A stretch of DNA of 64,000 bases from positions 3,383,501 to 3,447,500 of the forward strand of contig NZ_CP087190.1 of the NCBI RefSeq assembly GCF_024749165.1. The letters are read 5' to 3'. Below the pieces are notes generated by a model. That model made no database searches and was not told the DNA's origin. It worked only from the letters and a program-made list of their open reading frames with translations. Both the position numbers and the translations under genes were made by a program. Each line of letters starts with the position of its first letter. Position 1 is the first letter of the stretch. This DNA comes from Pseudomonas sp. B21-023. Its GTDB lineage: Bacteria > Pseudomonadota > Gammaproteobacteria > Pseudomonadales > Pseudomonadaceae. Shown here one piece after another: positions 8,200 through 16,174 of this stretch.

Positions 8200-9050
8200 C
8201 CGCCGTTGACTGCCTTGAGCAACGCCGAGGCGGCCAGCTTGCCGAGGGCATTGCCGGCCAAAGGACTGTCGCCGGTGAGCAGCTTGCGATCCTGGTGGAC
8301 GGCACCGGAGATGCCCTCGTTGATGATCTCGACGCCCTGGGCCTGCAGGCGTTCGCCGAACTTCCAGGTCAGGTGGCCGGGCATGTAGCCGATGTCCGGG
8401 GTCTTGGCATCCAGATCGTCAGGGAAGGCGCAGATCTTGTAGCCGTCGTAGAGCTTGCCGCCGGCCAGCAGCGCCGCCGGGCCGTGGCACAGGGTGATGA
8501 CGAACTTGTCGTGGTCCGCCGCCCATTTCAGCACTCGCCCGACTTCCTCGCTTTCCGGCAGGCCGATCAGCGCGCCGTGGCCGCCCGGGATGAATACACC
8601 GATATAGTCCGAGTCCTCACCCAGGGCCTGTTCCAGCACATCGGCGAGCTTGCGCGGCTGCTTGAACGCTGGCTTGTAGCGATCGAACAGGCCCAGCACC
8701 TCGGTGTCCTCGCCCGGCATGGCCCAGTATTCGAACTTGACCGGGTTGCCCGACAAGGTCGCGACGTCGAAGGCAAAACCGGCCTTGTCCAGGTGGTACA
8801 TCGGCAGCAGCGTTTCCACCGGGTGGTTGCCGGTGGAGAACAGCGTGCCGTTGTCGGTGAGCAGGTAGCGCTCGTCGGCGCCGATCAGCAGGACCTTCCA
8901 GCGTCCGCCGCGGTAGGCGTCGGGATAGTCGGCGCCGCTGAGGTCGGACTTGCGCGAAGTGAACTGGCTGAGGGAATACGGCGAAGGGAAGAAGGCGTTG
9001 TCTTCGGCGTGGTCGGGGGTGGGGCGTTTGTCTTGGGAGGGCGTGGTCAT
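8196..9050 (-). CDS. hchA: Hsp31-type glyoxalase III / protein deglycase
   Basis: A 284-residue DJ-1 superfamily protein of the HchA branch. It handles methylglyoxal and can act as a holding chaperone. The nucleophile elbow is [16 protein letters not shown] with the catalytic Cys followed by His, and [13 protein letters not shown] supplies the oxyanion region; [18 protein letters not shown] is the family N-terminus. The length is that of E. coli HchA. AGGAAA precedes ATG 9050. First gene of a two-gene unit with the LuxR regulator. Confidence 0.93.
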   Translation of the reverse strand: MTTPSQDKRPTPDHAEDNAFFPSPYSLSQFTSRKSDLSGADYPDAYRGGRWKVLLIGADERYLLTDNGTLFSTGNHPVETLLPMYHLDKAGFAFDVATLSGNPVKFEYWAMPGEDTEVLGLFDRYKPAFKQPRKLADVLEQALGEDSDYIGVFIPGGHGALIGLPESEEVGRVLKWAADHDKFVITLCHGPAALLAGGKLYDGYKICAFPDDLDAKTPDIGYMPGHLTWKFGERLQAQGVEIINEGISGAVHQDRKLLTGDSPLAGNALGKLAASALLKAVNGG

Positions 9051-9192
9051 GGTTGTTTCCTGTGCCTGAATGGTAACGGGAACAATGTTAGGCGTGCACC
9101 AACGCACCCACCATGAGGGATTTCCCTCAATAGCGGCACTGCTGGCACATAGGTCGTGACGGAGGGCTGGAAACATCTAACCCAGCGTGAGA

Positions 9193-9247
9193 ATGCAACA
9201 ACCTCGACGAACGCTTGCAACGCGCGGGCCTGCTCGACCGGCTGACT
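9193..9247 (+). other. Possible 3' remnant of a lost gene beside the NACHT insertion
   Basis: Frame reading gives NNLDERLQRAGLLDRL then stop, with high-GC codon use like the chromosome, directly abutting the lower-GC NACHT gene. It looks like the tail of a gene whose front is missing (the LxxRLxRAGLLD pattern recalls STAS-domain tails). Too short to be certain. Confidence 0.25.
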
Positions 9248-12200
9248 TCAGATGCCGGCGAGCAGCAGTTTGAGTTCCGAGTGGACATCCCGATCGTAAT
9301 GTATCAGGGAGCTCGGTTGGTTACGCCAGTGCTCTTCAGCCAGGACCACCGCCTGAGCCTGAGTGAAGACCTTGGCAGCCTGCCAGCTCTGGACGAGATC
9401 AACAGCGCTAAATACTGTCTGTAGACAATCCGAGGTGAGGTAGCCTGCAACGAGCGCATCCACGCCCCCCTCCGGAGACGCGCCAAGCCGATGTAGCGAA
9501 TTCAGCACGCCGGACACTGGTTGGTCGGGAGTGCGGTGTAAATACTCAACCAGCAAATCGACCGCCCGATCGGCGCAGTGGGCCTCTATAAGTAGGCAGA
9601 CCAGGCCCACTGCACGGCCTGAGGCTTGATACAACAGATGTTGAACGTCCTGCTCAGTCATCTGAGCGCGGAGCAAGAGCAGGCCAGCAATAAACTGGAT
9701 GCCGGCGGGGCCATTCAAGAGATAGGCCGCTGCAGGCTTCAGACCCACACGGATCTTCAAGAGCTTATTGGCGTATTCACAGTCAACGTCCGGCAGGTGG
9801 TCGAACAGTGTGAAACCAGGCTCTGCTTCGAGCCGTCGCAATACTTCCCTCGCTTCCCAGGCAAGCCCGGCAAGGTCCAACTCCAGAGCACGAGCGAAGT
9901 CCTTGAACAGCGCCCCCAGACTGGCCGGGTCTTCAGGCCAGTCTTCTACGAAGCACTCATCGAGATTGAAACGGTTAATGTCGGAAACCGACAGCAATCC
10001 AGCAAATTGAGGGAACTCGGTCAGTACCCTATGTTCAACCGCCCAGCATGACTTCTCCTGTACAAATGCGTCTGCCAGTAATTTTGTTACACGCCGACTC
10101 AGCGCCCGGTAGCGCGAGATGGTTTCGTGTGAAGGCCCCTGCGCCCGAGCAAACAGTTCACCGAATGCATGCCTGTGGTTATGAGTCTCATAGTGGGGGC
10201 GAATGCCACGCTCAAACAGCACCCAACTGACTTTGTATTGAAAATCCCCCGCCTTATACAGGCGTTCTTCTCCAAGTAGCGCCTCAGAAAACGCTTGTAT
10301 CTCCTCCAGCGCACACGATTCGAGTGCAGCCATCGCGACATGCTGGAGTAGCAATCCGTCGGGCCGGTGGCGATTTTGAAAGTACTCATGAGGCTCAACA
10401 ACTCGACCATGAAGCTCAAGCAGCTCCCCATAGGTCGCACGGATCTGCAAAGGCTGATAAAGCGATAGCCCTGAGCGACAAGCCACAGCCCATGCAATCA
10501 ATTTCGTCACTGCATCGACAGCGTGCAGCGCCGTTCTCAACCAGCGCTCCAGAAAGTTGCTACCCATCATCGCGACACCACACAGCGCTAGCCCTATTTC
10601 CAAACGCTGCGTAACCGGAATCGGTGGTGAAGCGTCCAGCAACGCCAAGGCCGCCTGGACCAGTCTTTGAAGGTCTGCAGCCTGTGCGACCGGTTCTGAC
10701 TTCGCCGCCCAAGTGAGTGCATGGCTTAGTGCATCAGGGTCGCCGTCTTCATGGCGTGCCCAGTAGTACGTGGCGAGGTCCTGGGCCATCCCGAACTCCA
10801 CCGCATAGCTAACGACTTCTTGCCATTCGGGTTTGTCGGCTACCTCCGCCAACAAGCGTTGCGCTTGGCTTTGCAAATGCCTGGCCGCGAGGAATTCGGC
10901 AAAAGAAAGATGAGTGAACGTCAACAGTTCCTGGCCGTTATGGTTCAGCACTTCGATCAGACCAGCGCTCTCCCAAAGGCTGAGTGCGTGTTCAACCTCA
11001 CGCCCTGCCTCCCATTTAGTCATCTCCCAACACCGAGAAATTTCAGCAGTGCATTCCTCCGTCAGCTGATCACGCGGACCTATTGTCGGTTTTTCCCGCA
11101 ACTGCCAACCCATTAGGTTCAAAACACTGTCGGCAAGCTTCTTTGTGTTTCTATCGAACCCCGGAGGTAGCTTGTCGTAGAGCGCCAAAAACCGAATGTA
11201 CAGATCTGTTCGACGCTGCGGCAGTTCATCGTCTTCAAGCAGCAAACAGGCCGACATTACCAGCAACAATGGGCTGGTACTGATCGCCTTGGCTGCCGGG
11301 GACTGGTTTAGCTGAAGTTCAGCGAGCCGCTCGCACGCCTCATGCGTTCGAGTCCCCGCAGCCGCAGCGACCATCAGCTTCGACAGGTTGGAACAACCGT
11401 TTTCTGACGCAGGCGGGATTATCGTGTAGTGCGCCCAGGTATCCAGTTCGGCCGTGTCATAACCTATCGGCCGTGTCGTAACCACTACACGCATATTGGG
11501 ATGGCCCCAGGTGAATGCCTGGATCTCGCGGGCCATGTCACTGTGCTCATTCGCGCATTCATCCAGACCGTCTGCCAGCAGCACCCAGCGGGATGAGTCG
11601 ATCGAAAGAAACGCTTCATGACTGAGGGGCGAACTGTCCAGAGCTGCGCCCAGCAAGGCATGCTTGAACGTTGCGCCTTGCTTCATGGCAATGGCCAGCT
11701 GTTTAAGCCGTACGGCCAGCACAAAGTAACCATCGGCGCTGTAACGAGTAGCCAGGACTTTCATTGCCATGGACTTGCCTTGCCCTGGACCAGCAACGAT
11801 GACTGCCTGGCGCTTGAACCGCGCAAGCCAATCTACAGCAAACTGATCGGAATAGCGCTTTTCCTCAGCACCAGCCCGGTAACGTTTCAACGCGGACTCC
11901 AGCGATTCGTCGCGATAGGTTGTGCGCGTGTGACGGCATACCCTCATAGGCAACAAACTATTCAGGGGCAGTGTTCTGTTCCCGACGGGGAGTGAGAAAC
12001 ATGAGTTGCGCTGTTCAACCCAGCGCCGAAATGCAATGTGCGATTTCTGGCTGCCGGGGGCTGTGCGAAGTGTAAAACCATCGCGTTCCAGCACTTTCAC
12101 CAACGACTCATTGGTGATCCGACCACGCGCCTCTATTTGCGAGTGAACATAATCACTCAGGCTATACCATGCGTTTTGCGCGGACTGCCCTTCGGCCAGT

Positions 12201-12775
12201 AGCTGACCCAACATGTCCTTCGCATAGTCAATATGCACACGATCAGCGCGTGTGGCGTGGATCACCTCGATGCTCAAACGCTTGCAGATAGCCTTGATGC
12301 AAATACCTTGAGCAACGAGTCGGCCCTCCCAACGCCCAATGACGCCACTCCCGACGACTTCCTGGCCGCGGCTTATAGTGGCGATATCTTTGGCAAGCTC
12401 ATGCTGGATCGGTTTGCTGGCTCCTGGATCGATGACCAGCACCGCGTAGTCGAGCGTTCCTTCATGAAGGGCCGATGCCAGCGGGTCCAATGCCTCCCAC
12501 AACCTATAGTCTGCCCTGAGGCCTTTCTTTACCTGCGCCTCAACGCATACGCCGTCACTGTACTCGATCCTCAAGTCGTCGCCTGGACCACCGCTTTCAG
12601 GAGAGATCGCGACCGGCACCCCAAGGTAGATGTCCCGCAACCAGCCCAGATCCTTTCCTGCCAGCATGCGTACGCAGGCACAAACGGTAACCGACGCTTG
12701 AAAGCTCATGCCACCATTGGTTGCCGCGCCACCTGCGCCTGGCCTCTTCTGATGGTCTGGTGCGTTTACAGACAT
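9248..12775 (-). CDS. NACHT-family STAND NTPase with possible PD-(D/E)XK nuclease domain (candidate antiphage protein)
   Basis: A 1175-residue cytoplasmic protein. The central NACHT module is clear: Walker A GPGQGKS at 329-335, Walker B VLLADGLDEC at 398-407 with the doubled acidic DE, sensor VVVTTRP at 430-435, and the winged-helix signature FTHLSFAEFLAARHL at 620-634 seen in animal NLR proteins. Residues 640-1175 are all-helical and leucine-rich, suited to a repeat-type sensor. Residues 20-100 include DDLRIEYSDG then EAQVKKG, the spacing of D...(E/Q)xK nucleases such as DUF4297/Cap4; that domain call is inference. Base composition is lower in GC than both flanks, suggesting transfer. AAAGGG supports ATG 12775; ATG 12784 is possible. 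By family it should be an NLR-like phage sensor whose nuclease acts on DNA after oligomerisation. Confidence 0.85.
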   Translation of the reverse strand: MSVNAPDHQKRPGAGGAATNGGMSFQASVTVCACVRMLAGKDLGWLRDIYLGVPVAISPESGGPGDDLRIEYSDGVCVEAQVKKGLRADYRLWEALDPLASALHEGTLDYAVLVIDPGASKPIQHELAKDIATISRGQEVVGSGVIGRWEGRLVAQGICIKAICKRLSIEVIHATRADRVHIDYAKDMLGQLLAEGQSAQNAWYSLSDYVHSQIEARGRITNESLVKVLERDGFTLRTAPGSQKSHIAFRRWVEQRNSCFSLPVGNRTLPLNSLLPMRVCRHTRTTYRDESLESALKRYRAGAEEKRYSDQFAVDWLARFKRQAVIVAGPGQGKSMAMKVLATRYSADGYFVLAVRLKQLAIAMKQGATFKHALLGAALDSSPLSHEAFLSIDSSRWVLLADGLDECANEHSDMAREIQAFTWGHPNMRVVVTTRPIGYDTAELDTWAHYTIIPPASENGCSNLSKLMVAAAAGTRTHEACERLAELQLNQSPAAKAISTSPLLLVMSACLLLEDDELPQRRTDLYIRFLALYDKLPPGFDRNTKKLADSVLNLMGWQLREKPTIGPRDQLTEECTAEISRCWEMTKWEAGREVEHALSLWESAGLIEVLNHNGQELLTFTHLSFAEFLAARHLQSQAQRLLAEVADKPEWQEVVSYAVEFGMAQDLATYYWARHEDGDPDALSHALTWAAKSEPVAQAADLQRLVQAALALLDASPPIPVTQRLEIGLALCGVAMMGSNFLERWLRTALHAVDAVTKLIAWAVACRSGLSLYQPLQIRATYGELLELHGRVVEPHEYFQNRHRPDGLLLQHVAMAALESCALEEIQAFSEALLGEERLYKAGDFQYKVSWVLFERGIRPHYETHNHRHAFGELFARAQGPSHETISRYRALSRRVTKLLADAFVQEKSCWAVEHRVLTEFPQFAGLLSVSDINRFNLDECFVEDWPEDPASLGALFKDFARALELDLAGLAWEAREVLRRLEAEPGFTLFDHLPDVDCEYANKLLKIRVGLKPAAAYLLNGPAGIQFIAGLLLLRAQMTEQDVQHLLYQASGRAVGLVCLLIEAHCADRAVDLLVEYLHRTPDQPVSGVLNSLHRLGASPEGGVDALVAGYLTSDCLQTVFSAVDLVQSWQAAKVFTQAQAVVLAEEHWRNQPSSLIHYDRDVHSELKLLLAGI

Positions 12776-12873
12776 CGCGTACATCGCCCTTTGCTAGATT
12801 GTGCGCCAAGGGTGCCTGTACCTCGGATCATTGGCTAGCAAGATCTTTGTGCAACGCGGGCCAGGGAGAACAG

Positions 12874-13449
12874 CTAGGACGGAAGCTGCCTGAGCGTTGC
12901 AGGTGTATCAACATCTTGCAGCACACCCGGATCACTCACTTCAAGGTGAACGACGTGTTCCGGATGCCGCTGCAGGATCGAACGAGCCCCCATATCACCT
13001 GCGAGACATAGAAGCTCGGGCCAGAAACTGCGCCCGAACAGCACAGGGTGACCGCTATCCCCCAGGAAGACAGGCACCACGATAGAGGTCGCGGTAACAC
13101 TTTGCGACAGGTGAGCAAGCGTCGCAGGGCGTATCCAAGGCATATCCCCCAGCAGGATCGCCACCGCCTGCGCCTCGCTGTCACCCAGCGACGCCGCGCC
13201 AGCCGCCAGGCTATGACCCATGCCCAGACCTGCGTCGGGGCTGTGGACGACCCGGCAGGCCGGCGGCAACCCAAGGTCCTCGGCCCGCTCGCCAGCGCGC
13301 AGCACCACGCGCACCTCGTCGAACGCCGCCAGGGCGCGCTCCACACTGTGCTGCAACAAGCTGCGCCCATCGGCCATCAAGGCCCGGCGCTTGTCCGCGC
13401 CGAAGCGCGCGCCCTGCCCGGCCGCCAGCACCAGGGCGACGACCTTCAC
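12874..13449 (-). CDS. MocA-like molybdenum cofactor nucleotidyltransferase
   Basis: A 191-residue NTP transferase of the MobA/MocA fold, expected to add CMP to molybdopterin to make the MCD cofactor used by xanthine-oxidase-family enzymes. The nucleotide loop is LVLAAGQGARFGADKR, and LLGDMPWI supplies the metal-binding Asp. GHPVLF follows near residue 130 as in MocA. It starts with GTG 13449, which overlaps the stop of the XdhC gene (GTGA). Last gene of the five-gene molybdo-oxidoreductase operon, which fits a dedicated cofactor role. Confidence 0.85.
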   Translation of the reverse strand: MKVVALVLAAGQGARFGADKRRALMADGRSLLQHSVERALAAFDEVRVVLRAGERAEDLGLPPACRVVHSPDAGLGMGHSLAAGAASLGDSEAQAVAILLGDMPWIRPATLAHLSQSVTATSIVVPVFLGDSGHPVLFGRSFWPELLCLAGDMGARSILQRHPEHVVHLEVSDPGVLQDVDTPATLRQLPS

Positions 13450-14417
13450 AAGGCCTCGCGGGCGATACCGCTGCGGGTCCGCAGGATATCGGCGAGCACC
13501 GCCAGGGCGATCTCCGCCGGCGTCTTGCTGCCCAGGTTCAGGCCGATCGGCGCATGGATGCGCGCCATGTCGGCATCACCGAGCTCGCCGATGCGGCGCA
13601 GGCGCTCACGACGCTTGGCCGACGTGGCCTGTGAGCCCATCACACCGATGTAGAACGCTTCGGTACGCACTGCTTCGAGCATGGCCAGGTCGTCGATCTT
13701 GGGGTCGTGGGTGAGCGCCACCACCGCGGTGTCGCGATGGCAGCCGCCGTTGGCGATGAACAGCGAGGGCAGTTCACGACGGATTTCTATCCCGTCCAGC
13801 GCCACGTTGTCCATCACCTCGTCGCGAGGGTCGCACAGCACCACCTCGAAACCCAGGCCCTTGCCAAACTCGGCACAAAAGTGCGCGACGCTGGAGTAGC
13901 CTGCCAGCAACAGGCGCTGGGCGGCGCCGATGCGCAGGCGCACGCAATGCTCGCCACGCTCCACCCGTGGCCCCTGGCCGAGGTCATCGCTCAGCCTCCG
14001 TTCACCGCTGCGCAGGTCGACCTCGCGCAACAGCCGCCGACGCCCGAGCAAGGCACTCTCCAGCTCGGCAAGATGCGCCTGGGTGGCGCAGTCGCCGGGC
14101 AGGTTCTCCACCAGCACGTCGAGAATGCCGCCGCACGGCAGGCGGATGTTGCCGCGGGTGTCGCTGCCGTCGCCATAGCGCACCACGGCAACCGCCGAGG
14201 CGAACTCGCCAGCGGACACCCGCTCGAGGAAGTCATCCTCGACACAGCCACCCGACAGCGATCCCACCCAGTGCCCACCCTCGCCCACCGCCAGCAGCGA
14301 ACCCGGCGCGCGCGGCGCCGAGCCATAGGTGCACAGCACACTGCACAGCCACACGCGCAGCCCGTCGCGCGACCATTGCGCCGCCTGGCGCACCACCTGC
14401 AGGTCGAGATGCTGCAC
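13446..14417 (-). CDS. xdhC: XdhC-family molybdenum cofactor sulfurase/insertion factor
   Basis: A 323-residue XdhC protein. In related systems it binds sulfurated Mo cofactor and inserts it into the apo-oxidoreductase. The N-terminal XdhC/CoxI segment has TYGSAPRAPGSLLAV and GSLSGGCVEDD; the C-terminal Rossmann part contains LLLAGYSSVAHFCAEFG and ends in PIGLNLGSKTPAEIALAVLA, the family signature. The start is GTG 14417, four bases after the cytochrome stop codon, with no in-frame ATG nearby. It works with the MocA-like protein on the enzyme encoded upstream in the operon. Confidence 0.9.
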   Translation of the reverse strand: MQHLDLQVVRQAAQWSRDGLRVWLCSVLCTYGSAPRAPGSLLAVGEGGHWVGSLSGGCVEDDFLERVSAGEFASAVAVVRYGDGSDTRGNIRLPCGGILDVLVENLPGDCATQAHLAELESALLGRRRLLREVDLRSGERRLSDDLGQGPRVERGEHCVRLRIGAAQRLLLAGYSSVAHFCAEFGKGLGFEVVLCDPRDEVMDNVALDGIEIRRELPSLFIANGGCHRDTAVVALTHDPKIDDLAMLEAVRTEAFYIGVMGSQATSAKRRERLRRIGELGDADMARIHAPIGLNLGSKTPAEIALAVLADILRTRSGIAREAL

Positions 14418-14420
14418 GGG

Positions 14421-15632
14421 TCAATCCGCCTTCAGCTGGGCCAGCTGCTGGGTGGTCAGGTCGCCTGGCAGGCCGCCCCAGGCTTCGCGCAGGTAGTTGA
14501 CCATGTCGGTCAGCTGCTGGTCGTCGAGCTTGTCGGCGAAGCCCGGCATCGGTTGCATGCGCTCGAAGCCGGTGAACTGCTGTTCGCGGATGCCGTCTAC
14601 GATGGCTTTGACCAGGTTGCGCGAGTCGGCTTGGCGCAGCACGGTGTTGCCCTGCATGGCCACGGCAATGTGCGGCTTGCCCTCGCCATCACCGCCGTGG
14701 CAGCCGGCGCAGACATTGAGGTACTGCTGGCGGCCACGCTTGGCGCTCTCGCCCAAGGTTTCGTGGGCCACCGCCTGCACCACCTTGGCCGCCGGCGGCT
14801 GGTCGCCGAGCAGGTAGGTGGCCATGGCCGACAGGTCGCTGTCTTCAAGGTGCTGGGTGCTGTGGTGCACCACCGGGTACATCTCGTTGAACATGCTGCC
14901 CTGGGCACTGATACCGTGCTTGAGGAAGGTCGCCAGGTCGGCCTGGTTCCAGCCGCGGTCGGCCAGGTCCTGGGCCAGCAGGCTCGGCGCCAGGTAGCCC
15001 AGCAGCAGGCCGCCGGTCAGGCGTTTGTCCTGCTGCAGTGCGCCGATGGGGTTGCGCGGGGTGTGGCACTCGCCGCAATGGCCGAGCACCTCGACCATGT
15101 ACTGGCCGCGCTTCCACGCCTCGCTGTTGCCCTTGCCCTCCTCCAGTTGCACGCTCTTGCCGTACAGCAGGTTCCAGCCCATCAGGCCGGTGCGCACGTT
15201 GAACGGGAAGCTCAGGCTGGTTTCCGGCGCCGGCCGGTTGATCGGCGCCACGCTCATCAGGTAGGCGTGGATCGCATCGGAATCCTCGCGCTTGATCAGG
15301 TGGTACGAGGTGTAGGGCATGGCCGGGTAGAGGTTGGCGCCGTCCTTGCGCTTGCCCTCGGTGAGGGCGGCGAAGAACTCGTCGCTGCTGTAGTTGCCGA
15401 TGCCGTGCTGCTTGTCCGGGGTGATGTTGGTGCCGTAGATGGTGCCGAATGGCGAATGGATCGGCAGACCGCCAGCGTAGGGCGCGCCGCCCTCGGCGGT
15501 GTGGCAGGCCATGCAGTCGGCGGCGCGGGCGAGGTATTCGCCGCGCTTGATCAATGCCTCATCGGCCGCCTGGACATTGCAGGCGACCAGCGCGCCAATG
15601 GCCAGGGCGAGGCTGCTCAGAACTCGCGTCAT
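14421..15632 (-). CDS. Triheme cytochrome c subunit of the molybdo-oxidoreductase
   Basis: A 403-residue exported cytochrome with three haem motifs: CMACH (from residue 40), CGECH in the middle and CAGCH near residue 310. A Sec leader ends in ACNVQA. The arrangement is that of the membrane-attached cytochrome partner of alcohol and N-heterocycle dehydrogenases, which hands electrons to the quinone pool or terminal oxidase. GGAGG precedes ATG 15632, three bases after the stop of the iron-sulfur subunit. It is the probable electron exit for the periplasmic oxidoreductase. Confidence 0.92.
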   Translation of the reverse strand: MTRVLSSLALAIGALVACNVQAADEALIKRGEYLARAADCMACHTAEGGAPYAGGLPIHSPFGTIYGTNITPDKQHGIGNYSSDEFFAALTEGKRKDGANLYPAMPYTSYHLIKREDSDAIHAYLMSVAPINRPAPETSLSFPFNVRTGLMGWNLLYGKSVQLEEGKGNSEAWKRGQYMVEVLGHCGECHTPRNPIGALQQDKRLTGGLLLGYLAPSLLAQDLADRGWNQADLATFLKHGISAQGSMFNEMYPVVHHSTQHLEDSDLSAMATYLLGDQPPAAKVVQAVAHETLGESAKRGRQQYLNVCAGCHGGDGEGKPHIAVAMQGNTVLRQADSRNLVKAIVDGIREQQFTGFERMQPMPGFADKLDDQQLTDMVNYLREAWGGLPGDLTTQQLAQLKAD

Positions 15633-15634
15633 GC

Positions 15635-16174
15635 TCAACCCTCCTTGACCAGGCCGAGGTCGCCCAGCACGTCGCGGGTCGCCTCGTAGTAGCGCACATA
15701 GCCGGTGCAGCGGCACACATGATGGCCGAGGCTGGCTTCGATGGCCTGCTCCAGCTCGCTTTTTTTCAGCGGCTTGCGCTGGGCCTTCTCCACCAGCACC
15801 GTGGCGGCGTTGACGAAGCCCGGGGCGCAGTAGCTGCACTGGAAGGCGAAGCGGTCGACGAACTTCTGCTGGATCGGGTTCAACTCGGTGGGGTTGCCCG
15901 CTTCGTCGCGTTTGGCGTGGCCTTCGATGGTGCGCACTTTCTTGCCCTCGAAATAGTGCGCGCCGGTGATGCAGGTGCGCACTTCCTCGCTGGTGCCGTC
16001 GGGGTTGTCGACGATCACCACGCAGGCGTGGCAGATGCCCTGCCCGCAGCCCAGGCGCGAGCCTGTGAGGTTCTGGTATTCGTGCAGGTAGTCGATCATC
16101 GCCAGGTCATCGGGGACCACTTCGGTGACGACAGGTTGACCATTGAGGGTCAGTTGCAGCTTGCGGTCAGCCAT
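15635..16174 (-). CDS. [2Fe-2S] small subunit of aldehyde/isoquinoline-type oxidoreductase
   Basis: A 179-residue iron-sulfur subunit. The plant-type cluster is GCGQGICHACVV in the first half; the second cluster is made by CSYCAPG and CRCTGY, as in the xanthine oxidase family. No leader is seen, so it likely rides across the membrane with the Tat-signal subunit. AAGGAGG lies before ATG 16174, and the gene overlaps the end of the large-subunit gene by eight bases. It differs from the textbook order only in having the small subunit second. Confidence 0.93.
   Translation of the reverse strand: MADRKLQLTLNGQPVVTEVVPDDLAMIDYLHEYQNLTGSRLGCGQGICHACVVIVDNPDGTSEEVRTCITGAHYFEGKKVRTIEGHAKRDEAGNPTELNPIQQKFVDRFAFQCSYCAPGFVNAATVLVEKAQRKPLKKSELEQAIEASLGHHVCRCTGYVRYYEATRDVLGDLGLVKEG

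Noticed and set aside
13707..15689. 660-codon open frame on the plus strand over xdhC and the cytochrome gene
   Set aside because: The opposite strand carries clear XdhC and haem motifs; the frame is open only because of base composition.
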